Shown here in pieces: positions 24,934 to 37,900 of a stretch of DNA of 64,000 bases. Positions within the stretch are counted from its first letter, which is position 1, and each line of letters starts with the position of its first letter. This DNA is from Owenia fusiformis. Its lineage: Eukaryota > Annelida > Polychaeta > Sabellida > Oweniidae. The stretch lies in NCBI GenBank assembly GCA_903813345.2, contig CAIIXF020000003.1:16880931-16944930 (forward strand), given 5' to 3'. The position numbers and the translations under genes are program-made. The notes below the pieces were generated by a model. It was not told the DNA's origin. It worked only from the letters and a program-made list of their open reading frames with translations, and did no database searches.

Positions 24934-27900
24934 ATGCTGCTGTGGGCAATACTCGCGCTATTTGCAGTGGCCTCGGCCAAAGACTACACTGGGTATGTCA
25001 ATTCAAAAATGGAAAGAAATAAACTTATTATATTCTCCATTTATCTTCCAAATTTCTAAGTTTATATTAATTTGGCCATCGGGGAGTCTTGATTTAAACC
25101 CTAAATTAGCTTAATTAAGCATTATTAGCTTAATTAGCTAGATTAGCTTAACATTAGATACAACCATAATCAAGCGAGTTAATTATACTCACGTTATCTG
25201 TTTATTAATGCAATTTAAAGTAGTATTAAAAAATCTGTACATGTAATACAGGGAGGAGGGAGGGAAGTAAAAAGTAAAAAATAAAGTACTACGGTTGGGA
25301 ATTCAAAATGCATAGAATGTATTGTGGCCGGGTATGTCATGACAAGTACATGTACCAATCAGTCCCAAAAGGGGATTGATCATTTTGAACTAAAACACAT
25401 TGAAGAGTGGCTGCTAAACATTGCTAACACAGTTGAGAAGGTGTGTAAAATGAACAAAATGTGACGTAGATAGAGGATATCCTATCATTTATGAGTGATA
25501 TGATTTTTATCCACGAATGGATATGATATCTGCACGAGCGAGCGTAGCGAGAGAGTGCAGATATCAATATCCATGAGTTGATTAAAATCATATCACGAGT
25601 AAATCATAGGATGTTCTTTTTATTCCATAGTTAAAGTCATCATCAGAATCGTCGGAAATTAAGTGATTTAATTCGAATTTTCCAAACGATCCGGCGATGT
25701 TGACACTTAGCCTCGTTTTTAGTCTGAAGTAGCAAAAATCCGTAAACCATCGCATACGGCGCCGTATGTCATGGCTAAAAAACCGTATGCTATGGTTAAG
25801 TGAAAATTTGTCAAAAATATCATATTTTAACACTGATTACAAAAATACCGTTCCATGCCTTATATTTCCCTCAAAAATTCTCATGACATCTGGAACACCC
25901 TGTACGTGCTTCTATTTATAGGTATCAAGTTCTTTCTGTTGAACCCAGAGATGTCAATGACCTTGAATTCTTACGACAACTGGGACGAAATAGAGAAATG
26001 AAGGTAAATATATGAAGATAATTATCTAAGCACAAGTGCCAATGGGAAAGAACAGAAAATGTAAAGAAACCTAGCAAGAAAAGCAAACTCTAAGTGTAAA
26101 CCAGTCATAAGAAAAATAGACCATATACAGGGTGGGCCCAAAAAAAACGCCACTTTTTTTCAAGACACTACAACTTTTTTATTTTCCAACCTACATACCT
26201 CTTTTGTAGTTATATAGTGCCAAGGGTTCTTAGCAATAATATAATGTAACAAGTCATTCAACTTGGATTATATTTGATCTAAAAGGGGAGTTCAATTGGT
26301 CCGCCACCCTAATTGATGATATATTTTAGATTTAGTCGCCTTGCTGATATTGCAGTATCAATGAAATGTTAGCTTTGTTTTTTCCAACCTTTCTAAATTC
26401 CCAGCTTTAGTTGAGCAATCTTCTAGATTGGATGCCTTCATACAATCTCCTGGAGACCTTCCCATACCCTATACTCACTGGGGTTTGCATCAGGGCTACT
26501 AGCTTGGCGATCATCAGGCCGTATCAGTTCAGGAACATTTTGCAAATTATGCATACTTCTCATGAAAACCACATGTTTAAGTGAGACGCTGGTGACATGT
26601 TTTATTCAAGTAAAACTGTATAATTTATGATCCATGGCTAGATAACAACCTCAAGTTTCATTTGGTATGCAAATTATGATTTCTTTTAATATCAAAAATT
26701 AAAAAAGTTATAACGTTATGAAAAAAAAGTGGCGTTTTTTGGCCCACCCTGTATATACAGAAACCATAATATAACGTGAGAAGAAATAATGTCTAACACC
26801 CCCTCCCCCTCCAATCGAGAGCCAATATCACAATCAAGGACCAGAACACCAAAGGGGATTTCATTCACATTGAAGTTATTAAATATATACACGTTGAAGA
26901 AAAAATTGATAGCCAATACTCATAACATCAAAAATGGTTGTAAATACATGTACTATAGTAATCATGAAAGATTATAGCGTTCTGTCTCAAAGAAACAGAA
27001 AGTCAATATATGGTCGATTATTGACCCAGAGTGGGAAGTGCCAATTACTTAAAAAGGGTTGCCTAGTGATAAAAATAATATAAAAAACACGATTTAGATA
27101 CTACTTAATCATTTGACTCACAGATTAACTTTTGGGAGGAGCCAGTCCGCGTTGCTAGGGTATCATTCCACGTGCCCCCAGTTTCCAGCATGATGGTCAA
27201 ACAAGTCCTGGCAGACAATGGCATTCCATTCTCTATTGTCTACAGCAATCTACAACAGTAAGTATATAAAGCTTGTATTCGCGAATGCAATTCCTCAGCT
27301 GTCGGCTACCGGATTGACCTCCTATTTTATGACCAACTCATTTAAATATGAATGGAATAGTGGCAGGTACTATTCATATTTAAAAGAGTTGCCCGTGAAA
27401 TAACAGGATGTTCAGAAAATAAGATACTATCAAGCATAAATTCACAAACTACGAATAAACTTACATTTACGCTGACTATATGGTTATTTACCAACTGACG
27501 ATACATGTATAGTTTAGTATTGGCCCAAAACAACTATCACATCGCTATATTGGAATACGACGTATAACTAATAACTAGAAGTTAACTACAACTGTCTATA
27601 TCTGTAGAAGGGTCCTATCCTCAATTTGAATATATGGGATGTTTTAAAAAATCTTTCAACTTGACCATTAAATGGAGGAGTATAGGGTTGGTTGGTTTTG
27701 GTGAGACATTAACGATTAGCCCCACAGATAAAATTTGTGGGATTTATGTCTGGTAAGCGATGCACGTTTCGGCATTTGGAGTATGTTTTGTAAATGGTAA
27801 TAAAATCGTAACCATTGGAGATGGACCAATGAAATTTTGTAAAAGGAAAGAATATTGAAAATTAAAGGTTTAATTGCGCCAAACATGATTTCAAACCCAT

Positions 27901-30900
27901 GCTCAATGATTAAGTTAACATACATTTCTTTGGTTACCTTTTTGGCTCACCCTGTATAAGTGGCATATATACAATATATAAATAACATGTTTTTTATTTA
28001 AAGGCGCATTGATGAAGTAGATGCCGCTAGAATTGCGGCAAGGTTTAACGCCGACCCAACAAACTACATACTCAGTGACTATCAGAGACCGGCCACAGTA
28101 AGAGCAACTCATGATAACTAACAATTTTCAATAATTGAGAAACTACAAACCGAAACGTCAGTAAAACCTCGACACCGTCATCATGATACAATTCAGATTT
28201 GAGTATTAATCTGGTGAACGTAACCTATTTAATTCAACGAAACGATATAAAAATTCACGAAATATCAGTACAATATAGTCAACCTAGAGCCCGTGGTAGA
28301 CCATTGCCCGACACAAACATGATAACTCAAGAATACGTAATACGATCTCTAATGAATACAGAGCCAATGATGACGTATCTTTCTTCAGATAAACGCATGG
28401 TTGGATACCCTCGGAAACCAATATTCACAAGCGACTGTAAGATCTATTGGGACCTCAACTGAAGGCAGAGACATGAAAACTATAACTGTGAGTAAACAGA
28501 ATCAAGCATATAAAACTAATTACATGAATTAGAAACGTGATACTTTCTCTACGAAATATATAATGCGTTATTAAGGCCTTACCAATTTATCAAACGCCCT
28601 GTACATCCTTTGCAGAAACTCTACTGAATCACGACTTCATCTAATTTTTATTCTGGGGGATCCTATGAGCAACATTATAAGCATAAGGTAAAGGAACATC
28701 AAGATCAAAATCGTCGTAATATACTTTTTAGATCAGCACCGGAACGACTGGGCGACGCTCTGTGTTAATTGACTGTGGCATTCACGCAAGGGAATGGATC
28801 ACCGTCTCCACATGTATTTACATCATACAAACCGTAAGTTACTTATCCGTATTTATGTATACGGGTCGTTAAAAATGTTTGTACAATAAGTATATATACC
28901 CATTCTGATTTATCAGAGTCCCTCTTTACCTAACGTTTACATACTGTGTTTTGTAAAATGTGCATTAAAGCATTGTTTCATTGTTTGGGATATTGGCGAT
29001 TTGTCTTCCTTCATTAGTTGCGCACTTATATTCCGTTCACATACTGTGTTTTGTAAAATGTGCATTAAAGCATTGTTTCATAGTTAGGGACATTGGAGGT
29101 TTGTCTTCCTTCATTAGTTACGCACTTATGTTTCTTTCGCATACTGTGTTTTGTAAAATGTGCATTCAGTTATTGTTTGGGATATTGGCGATTTGTCTTC
29201 CTTCATTGGTTGCGCACTTATATTCCGTTCACATACTGTGTTTTGTAAAATGTGCATTAAAGCATTGTTTCATTGTTTGGGATATTGGCGATTTGTCTTC
29301 CTTCATTAGTTACGCACTTGTGTTTCTTTCGCATAATGTGTTTTGTAAAATGTGCATTCAATTATAGTTTGGGATTTTTGGAGATTTGTCTTCCTTCATT
29401 AATTACGCACTTATGTTTCTTTCTCATACTGTGTTTTATAAAATGTGCATTCAGTTATGGTTTGGGATATTGGCGATTTGTCTTCCTTCATTAGTTTACG
29501 CACTTATATTTTTTTCGCATTCTGTGTTTTGTTATATGATTTCACTTGGTTTTTAGCTTTTGGTTAACGTCTGATACTGTGTTTTGCTTGTAAATGTTGC
29601 TTTTCGACTTTCCTCTATTTGTACTTGTGCTGACATAGTTATTACATGCATATTAACCGTTATATCGGCTATTGACTTTTACAGTTACTTGAACAATATG
29701 GTTCAAACCCAGAAGTGACTTCAGTACTCGATAGATACGACTTCTACGTTCTACCTGTCACGAATCCTGATGGATACGAGTTTACATTCGAAAATGGAAC
29801 CCAAGTAAGTTACAGACTTCACTGAGGTAGTTACCTGGTTACATGAATGAAGGAAGGTGTGAGGCAGACGAGGCCATTGCATTTGACATAGGCCTAGTTC
29901 CATAATCCTAACACTTCCTATATTGTCCCACTAAGTTGGTATTTCCGTTATTAGTATTTCAACATCACAGAGCTAGTGCCAAAATATTCCATTTTGATGT
30001 CACCGCCAGACATAATTTCAAAGTCTCCATTTTTTAGTGGACGGAGGTAGGTGTTCAACGTCTGTTACAAATGGCAGGTAGTGACATTTTACATGTTAAT
30101 ACCTTAATTGTTTTTTATTGTTAACTTGTGGCTGTTCGCGACATACATTTAGGCAGTTATACTTATATGTCGTTGCAGGGTGATCGTCTTTGGAGAAAAA
30201 CTCGCTCTGTTAATGCTGGCGAGGAAGATGATGACCAATGCTGGGGAACTGATGCCAACCGGAACTTTGACTCATTCTGGGGAGGTATGAACCAATCAAA
30301 ATCCGAGATAGAGGGACCAATCACCATGTATTGTAAAAGTACAGGATAGCCCCAAAAAATGAATTGTCCCATTTTATTGCCCTTCTTGTATATAGGTATA
30401 CAACAACACTGGATTATATCTCTGAACGTTTTGGCACTCTTCATATTTTCATTTTCAAAATTCAAAACTAGGGATCCAATCTTGATGTAGATCTAGTCAT
30501 AATCTAAAATATTCATTCTCTTGTGATATGTAGACGCAGGAGCTGATCCAGACATCCCATGTTCAGACGTATACCCAGGTACCCAGGCATTTTCCGAACC
30601 CGAGACCAGAGCTCTGCGTGATTGGGCCTTGTCTATCCCTAACAAGATCCTTTTCTTGAATATCCACTGCTTTACTCAGCTCTGGCTAGTACCCTATGGC
30701 TATCATCCAAGCACTCCATACCCCGAAGATTACGATGAACTGGTGTGTACTAAATAGTGCAAATTGTGATTTATCAAAGTGTGTATGTAAAAACAAAATA
30801 CAGTAGAACCTATCTAATCCGAATGCCATATAGAATTATACTGGGTGTATGTTTCTCAGAAACAGGTACATGTAGCCTTCCCAAAACGGTATTTCCGTTT

Positions 30901-31579
30901 ACTTATCTTCGATTAAAAAGACCTGGACAAGGCTAAGAAACAGGAAAAGTGTCTCGATTCATTTATTATGATTTCCAGGTACGAGTAGCCAACATTGGTG
31001 TGGCTGCACTACAGGCTGTCAATGGACTGGAATTTGAAGTAGGAACACCCCCTGACATTTTGTGTATGTATTTTTTACATTTAAGATGGTCTTATGGATG
31101 GGTTTATTGATACGTCTCCAATGTAAATATCCACAAAAATCTTACTTAATATTCAGCAATTTGTAATCATCGGAATTCTCACAACGCGCATCTACCTCCA
31201 ACAGTAAATGAAGTCATTCGATTCGCATTTTACCTGCTATATGAGCGTAATCCATAAAAGTATTGAACATATGTTTACCATAGAATCAATCACTGAGAAA
31301 TATTACATAATCTTAATTGGCTGGTTTGGTGATTCAAGTCAGGCCAGGTGATGCCACAAAGAAGTATTCCTAATTTTGCTTTCTTATGTTACAGATGAGG
31401 TATCTGGAGGAGCTCTTGATTGGGCAAAAATAACTGGAGGATTCAAGTATTCCTACTCCCCCGAATTGAGGCCAGAAAGCCCATTTGACGGAGGTTTTAT
31501 CCTTCCACCAGGGGATATACTCCCAGCAGGTCGTGAAGTGTTTGCTGCACTACTTTCTCATTGTAACGAAATGCAATAA
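24934..31579 (+). CDS. Secreted M14A zinc carboxypeptidase proenzyme, paralogue with Phe at position 198
   Basis: Exons 24934-24992, 25922-26003, 27124-27257, 28004-28097, 28389-28487, 28732-28833, 29685-29804, 30179-30284, 30534-30742, 30979-31063, 31395-31579 give 424 aa in frame. Exon number and all phases match the divergent neighbour, so the two are an inverted duplicate pair. MLLWAILALFAVASA is a signal peptide; the activation domain follows. Catalytic parts seen: HAREW, RLWRKTRS (Arg127), DANRNFD (Asn144-Arg145), NIHCFTQL (His196), ILYEVSGG (Tyr248) and SYSPELRP (Glu270). Residue 255 is Leu (CPA-like hydrophobic pocket, inferred). Differences from the neighbour: Ser197-Tyr198 is Cys-Phe here, and a more acidic loop (GEEDDDQ) precedes DANRNFD. 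The loop cysteine pair is retained. Zinc binding and catalysis should be intact; altered specificity is possible. Introns contain a mariner-type MITE and a ~100-bp minisatellite. Confidence 0.95.
25479..25612. repeat. Foldback element with GAGCGAGCGTAGCGAG core
   Basis: The arms (ATCCTAT...ATATGATTTT...GATATCTGCAC and the reverse complements GTGCAGATATC...AAATCATAT...ATAGGAT) enclose the GC-rich core near 25536-25553. It is a short dispersed palindromic element in intron 1 of the + strand carboxypeptidase. Confidence 0.75.
26128..26751. mobile_element. Tc1/mariner-type MITE, 624 bp
   Basis: The terminal inverted repeats begin CAGGGTGGGCC and continue AAAAAA..CGCCACTTTTTTT on both ends. TA dinucleotides flank both sides (26126-26127 and 26752-26753). 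There is no transposase ORF. Related single ends appear near 27940-27957 and 34453-34475. It lies in intron 2 of the + strand carboxypeptidase. Confidence 0.85.
27266..27412. repeat. Small foldback repeat, copy 2 (same family as 7265-7452)
   Basis: It shares GCGAATGCAA, CAGCTGTCGGCTACCGG-like and CAACTCATTTAAATATGAAT blocks with the copy in the opsin intron. It is truncated at the right end. Confidence 0.65.
28938..29545. repeat. Minisatellite, ~90-100-bp unit, about 6 copies
   Basis: Each unit contains ATACTGTGTTTTGTAAAATG, a GGGATATTGGCGATTTGTCT block, and CTTCATTAGTTACGCACTTA. Unit lengths vary by about 10 bp. The array fills part of intron 6 of the + strand carboxypeptidase; ORFs reading through it are artefacts. 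Confidence 0.85.
29995..30100. repeat. Dispersed repeat copy (GTCACC..CATCTGTAACAAATGGCAGG family)
   Basis: The sequence includes TGTTACAAATGGCAGGTAGT, GACATTTTACATGTTAAT and an upstream GATGTCACC. Related copies are at about 51400-51480, 56585-56750 and 60217-60310, all in introns of the DDX27 gene. Confidence 0.6.
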
Positions 31580-31580
31580 A
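31575..31580 (+). terminator. AATAAA overlapping the stop codon of the + strand carboxypeptidase
   Basis: The final CAA codon, TAA stop and following A form AATAAA. This is the same arrangement as in the divergent paralogue. Confidence 0.5.
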
Positions 31581-31990
31581 CTAGTTTAGAAACTTGAAAT
31601 ATGCTTTGAAATGGCAAAATATTTAGTCTAATAACCAGGGCTTTAATAACCATGTGAATTAAATCTTGAGTTTTCAAGAGACAAGACCATGATTAAAAAC
31701 TCTTCATTCACACACACATGAACATCATTTATATCAAAATTAATCATTTATTTTCTCCAACTATGGGCATGGTATATCTCCAAATATGTGCATGTATGGT
31801 ACAAATCCTGACAGGTAATTGCAATACAAAATTCAGTTCATTTCTGTGCATCCCATAATAGAAGTTCTCCACAAAATAACAAAGAGCACAATCTCCTCAT
31901 GTAAAACATTTTATGCCTTTCACGAAGAATGTTTCCATATTTGGCAGTTTAGTTCAAATGCTACAAATGTTTTATAGTTTTGATTAGATG
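31581..31990. other. Convergent intergenic gap
   Basis: This is the 3' flank between the + strand carboxypeptidase and FEN1. On the minus strand AATAAA occurs at 31752-31747, a plausible FEN1 poly(A) signal about 240 nt after its stop. No gene was seen. Confidence 0.6.
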
Positions 31991-31991
31991 T

Positions 31992-34900
31992 TTATTTCCC
32001 TCGTCTGAAACCACTGGAGCCTTTAGCTTTCTTTGCAGATCCTTTTTTCTCATCAGCCTGAAATGTATTAGACTGAATTAGTATGTAGTCGAGAACACCT
32101 TTGGTATGTCTAAAAAAGTGTTCCACTTGGGAGGTGTTCCACTTACAGAGCTTCATTTAAAGAACACCTTTGTTATGTCTAAAAAAGTGTTCAATTTGGG
32201 AGGTGTTCCACTTACAGAGTTTCATTTAAAATTAAGTCAGTTGGAATCTAAAACATTTGAATCTAAAAGATACCTTGAGGTTCTCCATTGTCTATGAAAA
32301 AGAGGAAATCTGATCCTCCATTTACTAACTTTACGTTATGGAGTGGTTGATGATGTGACAGATGTCACTTTAACTTACTTTATGTTTAGGAATGATTGAT
32401 GATATGACAGATGTCACTTTAACTTCATTTCACCTTTATGGGTAGTTGATGATGTGACAGATGTCACTTTAACTTATTTAACATTTAGGAGTGGTTGATG
32501 ATGTGACAGCTGTCACTTTAACTTACTTCATGTTTACAAGTGTTTGATGATGCAACAGATCCACTTTATCTTATTTAACTTTTAGGAGTCGTTGATTATG
32601 TGACATATTGTTTACAAGTGTTTGATGATGCAACAGATGTCACTTTAACATAATTTATGTTTAGAAGAGGTTGATGATGTGACTGATGTCACTTTAACAT
32701 ACTTTACGTTTAGGAGTGGTTGATAATGTGACAAATGTCACTTAACATACTTTACATTTAGAAGTAGTTGATGATGTGACAGATGTCATTTTAACTTACT
32801 TTACGTTTAGGAGTGGTTGATGATGTGACTGATGTCACTTTAAAGAAGCTGTCAAGTCTTCCTTGAGTTGAACCAGTTCGTGAACTTTTTATCTTTTTAA
32901 TACCATTCCTGATTCGATCTTCACTGAAATAGAGAATAAAATTAAATTCATACGAAGACCCTTCTTCATGTAGAAATGAGATGTTATCTTATTGGTCTAT
33001 GAATAACACATGATCATGTTGTTAACAAATTCAAAATTTTGTATACACACTAGAAATAACAAAATTATTCAAGGTTTTAAGCACTGAACTCAATAAATGC
33101 TTGTAAAATAAATCACAAGTGGGTTGTTCGTGTAAATAAAGGCGAGGCCTAATTTTTATCAATCTTTTCCTCATTTGACAAAAATATCGACTGGGTTTCT
33201 TCTGAATCAAAAAAATATTGATCAATGGAAAATGATCTATGATCAAAGAAAATAAATAGAGGAAACTCCCAGTGATATATATATATATAAACATTAGGGA
33301 GTTTAAGCTTGCAATGTTTTTCACAACCTAAACGTGAAGATAAAATATTTAAGCGATGCATTTGTATGAGCGATTGGCCATACGTATAGGTTGGTGTTTT
33401 GATTTTATATGCGAGCTTGAACTCCCTATCATCTTACTTGAATCCCTTCTCCTCACACATGTACTTTATGAGCTCCTCTTCTTTAGGTGCAGTCCATTTC
33501 AACTGAAACAGAATTACATGTTTAAGAATACATGAACATTTCCATCCTTTGTAACACTGATAATAACCAAGTATAGTGAAACCTGTAAAGTTGATCACCT
33601 CAAGAAGTGGCATAGTGGAACACTTTTGAGAGTCCCAAGACCAACTGACTTAATGTAAAATAAGCACTATTTTTCACTAAAATATGAAGGGAAAGTATGT
33701 GAATGAGAATAGGAATGTGTTGCGTGTTTTAGCTCAAAATTTCTCAAGAAACAAGCTTGTTTCAAATATGTATCAGGAAACCAGCTATAGAACTATCAAT
33801 GGCATAACTACATGCTGTAGTTTAGTCTAAGCAAACACTGAAGTGGAACAGTTAAAGGTGATTGATTCATTATACATCTTTGATTCGATTTTCTATGCAA
33901 GCTTAAACTCTCTAATGTCAACTCACTTCAACATCAGCTCCTGCTGTAACATCAGGTTCCTTAAAGAGTCGCCTTGCTTCTTTATACATCCAGTCTTCAG
34001 GTATGGTGTATTTCTACAAAATAAAAGGATTCCTTGAAATACGCAAATGCTTTTCACCAAATATGCCTTTCTATTTTGTCCAAAAATAACAAACTAACAA
34101 ATAGTTGAAATGTGCCTGGTGATTTGTTAAACTCACAGACACATGTTTCAATAGTATCAACTGTATGCAAGATAAAACATACAGATTTTCTTTAAAAAAT
34201 CACCATTATTCATTTCTCACTCCCCTGATTTTTGAAGATCATTTAAACCAATAAATGAGTATCATATACATGACGTTTTGTTTGAACCCTTGTGGCCTGC
34301 TCAATAATCAATAAATTGAAAAAAAATTCATTGAAACATTTTAGGATGACATGTGTATCATTTGAAAAAAATGATGTCCAAAAAATAATCTTAGATTCTT
34401 TAAACTTTTTAAACACTGTCTCATACAAGTTTCATGTTACTCAGGTGGATGTACAGGGTGGCCCAAAAAAAAGAAACATTTACTCATCAGAACAGATTTC
34501 GAAGTTCCTTTTTTCGGTCACCTTGTATGATATCAAGCATGAAAGTTGATTGTACATAAAATGATATTTTCAAACTCACAATGCAGTTCTACAGGTTAAA
34601 ATAGATATTAATCAAACTTACTTTAGTATCTATATTTTTTAAGATTGTTTCAATATTTTTATGCTGCTTGACGAGTTCAACTGCTCGTTTAGGTCCGATT
34701 CCCCTGATAGAGTCACAATAGTCACAACCAAGCAATATACAGAGATCTATGAATTCTTCTTCAGACATGTCTAGTCCCTCAAGGACAAGCCTCAGGTGGA
34801 ATTCTTTGATTGGCATTTTTCTGGAAACAACAAAATGTTATCGGATTATTCTGGTCAAATTCATTTTGATTTCATTTCATAATTCATTGTGAATATGATT

Positions 34901-37900
34901 TATTGTAAACATCGAATATTTCAAACACAATGCTTTTCTGTTTTCAATGTTTGAGTGATGAAGTGGTAAATTACTATGTGAGTATAAATCAGTTCAAGTC
35001 ACCACAATGAAAAGTAATAAAATATTTGGAAATTGTTAGAGACAGACACTGAGCACAATAGTTACATACTGTGTAGACATCAAAACTAACCTGGCTTCAC
35101 TAAAGGTGAGGTGACGAAGCAGAACAGAAGTACCAAATGTAAGAGCATCCATATCTTCTGTACCAACAGCATAGACTTTACCAGTTTTTACAAGTTCAGC
35201 ACATTGGGCTTCTGCCTCACATGGAGCCTATAATGCATACATTGCATAAGCAGTGTAGGTATGGAGCCTATAATGCATACATCACATAAACAGTGTAAAG
35301 GAATGAAGCCTATAATGCATACATCACATAAACAGTGTAAAGGAACAAGTCAATATATTGATGCTTTCTAATTAATCCAGTAAATCATGCCATGTGTTGG
35401 TTATGATGTCATTCTTACCATGAGCTTTTAAGAGACATTTCCATGGTAGAAATAGAAATATCATATTACTTATTTTCAGAAATCGGGTACCCTGCGTGCA
35501 GTCTAGTTATCAACTGCCCTCTGCCTAGCATAGACTATATTACAGTTTAGCAACCCTGCCCCAATGATCGGTGACTGTAAGGGCCCAGGTCATAAATCAT
35601 TTCAAATCTAGCATGTTGACCTTTTCTCAACCAATCAGCGAATCGAAAGAGAAACTAAAGAGTGGAGACGAAACTGTCTTTTAAGAAGTAAAGTTGAACG
35701 AATCCATAGGGTAGAAATCTGGCCAGATACCAATGTTTCTTTAATTCACCAAAAGCAGTTTGGATTTACTGGAAAGATCTGTAGCGACCCTGGGTTGGCT
35801 AGTCATATTTTACTCTTACATAAATTGCCAACCTGGCACCCGGTGTCGCTACTTTCCTTCCGCTCTACAGCGCGAATAGTTCCGCTGCAGGGTCAGGGAA
35901 ATAGTTGCTTGAGCTATCTAGCTTTTGTTCAGAACAATTGTTTTGCAAGAGTATTTTGAACATGGCACATTTCTGCTGTAATTTTATGTAAGGGTTGATC
36001 TCGCGAGAGACAGCGAGAAGAGAGTTGGCGCCATACTTTTTCACTCACGAGGCAGTTTTGATTTAAATTGGTGATTTGGATTACTTCTGGCACTTGATCA
36101 GGCCTGATCGATCGTTATGGCAGCCAGAGGGATGAAGGGAGACGAGTGGCTGCAAAACTGAGGTTATATTTTCTAATTTTAACTCAACTGCTGTGCTGAG
36201 CATACTTGTAGAAATATTGTGAATCATTTTCAGTTTATTTTGTCTTTGACTTTTGAGAGTCATCTGAGTTTGACATTGGGTTTAATTTGGTTATATGGAA
36301 CATCTATTTTGGTTGATTTTCTTTGATAGAATAGTGTAATTTTTGGCTGGAAGATCTGGCCTAGTTTTGATATGCTCAGCGCGCAGGTGAGATTTTTCAC
36401 AGCGCCACCTTTTGACAATCGCTTTACTTAAAGCTCGATGTTGTTTTAATTGTAAGCGCTCATATAGCCGCCATCTTACTTAGTCATTTGTAATCTTTCT
36501 GCCATGTAATTTCCTATGATTTCATTTGATAGATAAAACTGATGTAAAACCAAATCTCATTATTTATTTACAATTAAACTTTAAAACTTTACTTGATTTG
36601 TTGTGTTGATTGTTTGTAGTCATTGACTGGAGGTTTTGATGGAATAACAGTAAAATGGCCCTATGATTAGCTTTCTGATATCTTCCTAGCTTCATTTCTT
36701 CATTCTGTTCCAAATCATTCTTGTTTAATTAGTGTTTCCAACTTTTGTATCTATTCAAAGATGGCAGCACCTTACATAGAGTCCAGTAATCAATCTTAAC
36801 ATTCAGCTCAAATTCGATTCACTACGTTGCCATGGCCGTTCAGCTTACCACGCTACCATTTGTTTGCTCGTTCGGTCCTGTTTGTTTGTTTGTACGGGTT
36901 GCTTTGTTGTAGATTGGTTTATTGATTGATTGGGCAGCCCGTACGTGGCAGTTTCGGGATTAAGACCGGAGCTGTTACATTGGTTAGTCGCGGCGGGATT
37001 TTTGAGTTGTTTGTTGGATTGATTGATTGTTGTTTGAGTATTTGTGAAATTCTGCAGCAAGTTTCTAGTTGTGCGCGGTTGAGATTTGATGACCTACTCT
37101 AGTCCAGTCCTGGTAGTAATTGACTGTGATAGAGTGATACTACTGATAGTGAGCTTTACTGATTGTGCTAGAGGAGCAGGCGACTGGTCATTGAGTGCCA
37201 CATCTGAAGTTTGTTCCCTTTCTAGACATGGCACATTTTTCTGATATTATGCAGAAACACCAGAATTTGACTTCACACATTGCTATGTCAACTGATGCTG
37301 CATTTTGTTTTCCAGGTAAACATGAGGGCTCTGGAGTGGTTGAACCGGCTCGCATTACTACACAAGCCCCGAGTTCCCGCGTTGCAGTCAGCCAGACTGC
37401 GCCAGCTTGTCATGTTGTGACATCTACTTGTCAGGGCCAGGCTAGGCCTCAGGATGATTCTTATCTTGATGCGCCTGCTGCGAATGGCGCAAAGGAACTC
37501 ATGGACTCTGCCTATGATTCCTTCGATGGCGAGAGATTATCGTGTCAACCTCCGATTAGACTTAACACGTATGATGGCACTTCTTCATTTGAGGACTTTA
37601 TTGTACAGTTTAACATCATAGCGTCTTTCTTCAAATGGGACGATAATATGAAATCTGTGTATCTCATATCCTGTTTGAGAGGCAGAGCGCTTTCTGTATT
37701 GAGTGCCATGGACACCACTGAAAGACAAGACTTTTCAAGAATTGTGCACAATATCTCCATCTATTGTGACAATGCTCTACAGCACACTTTTGAGTTTTAC
37801 TTAAAGAAGCTGCAGTCCCGGGTACGTTTGCCGGGTGAAACCCTCACTGAACTGGCACATGACATCAAGCGCTTATCCCGAGGAGCATTTGGTGACAGCC

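Noticed and set aside
28981-29494. 128-aa Cys/Phe-rich repetitive ORF
   Set aside because: It lies wholly in the ~100-bp minisatellite inside a carboxypeptidase intron; apparent hydrophobic repeats arise from the DNA repeat.
36081-36263. 60-aa minus-strand ORF repeated identically at 39680-39862
   Set aside because: It is duplicated only because both copies are in the LTRs; there is no protein family and no start context.
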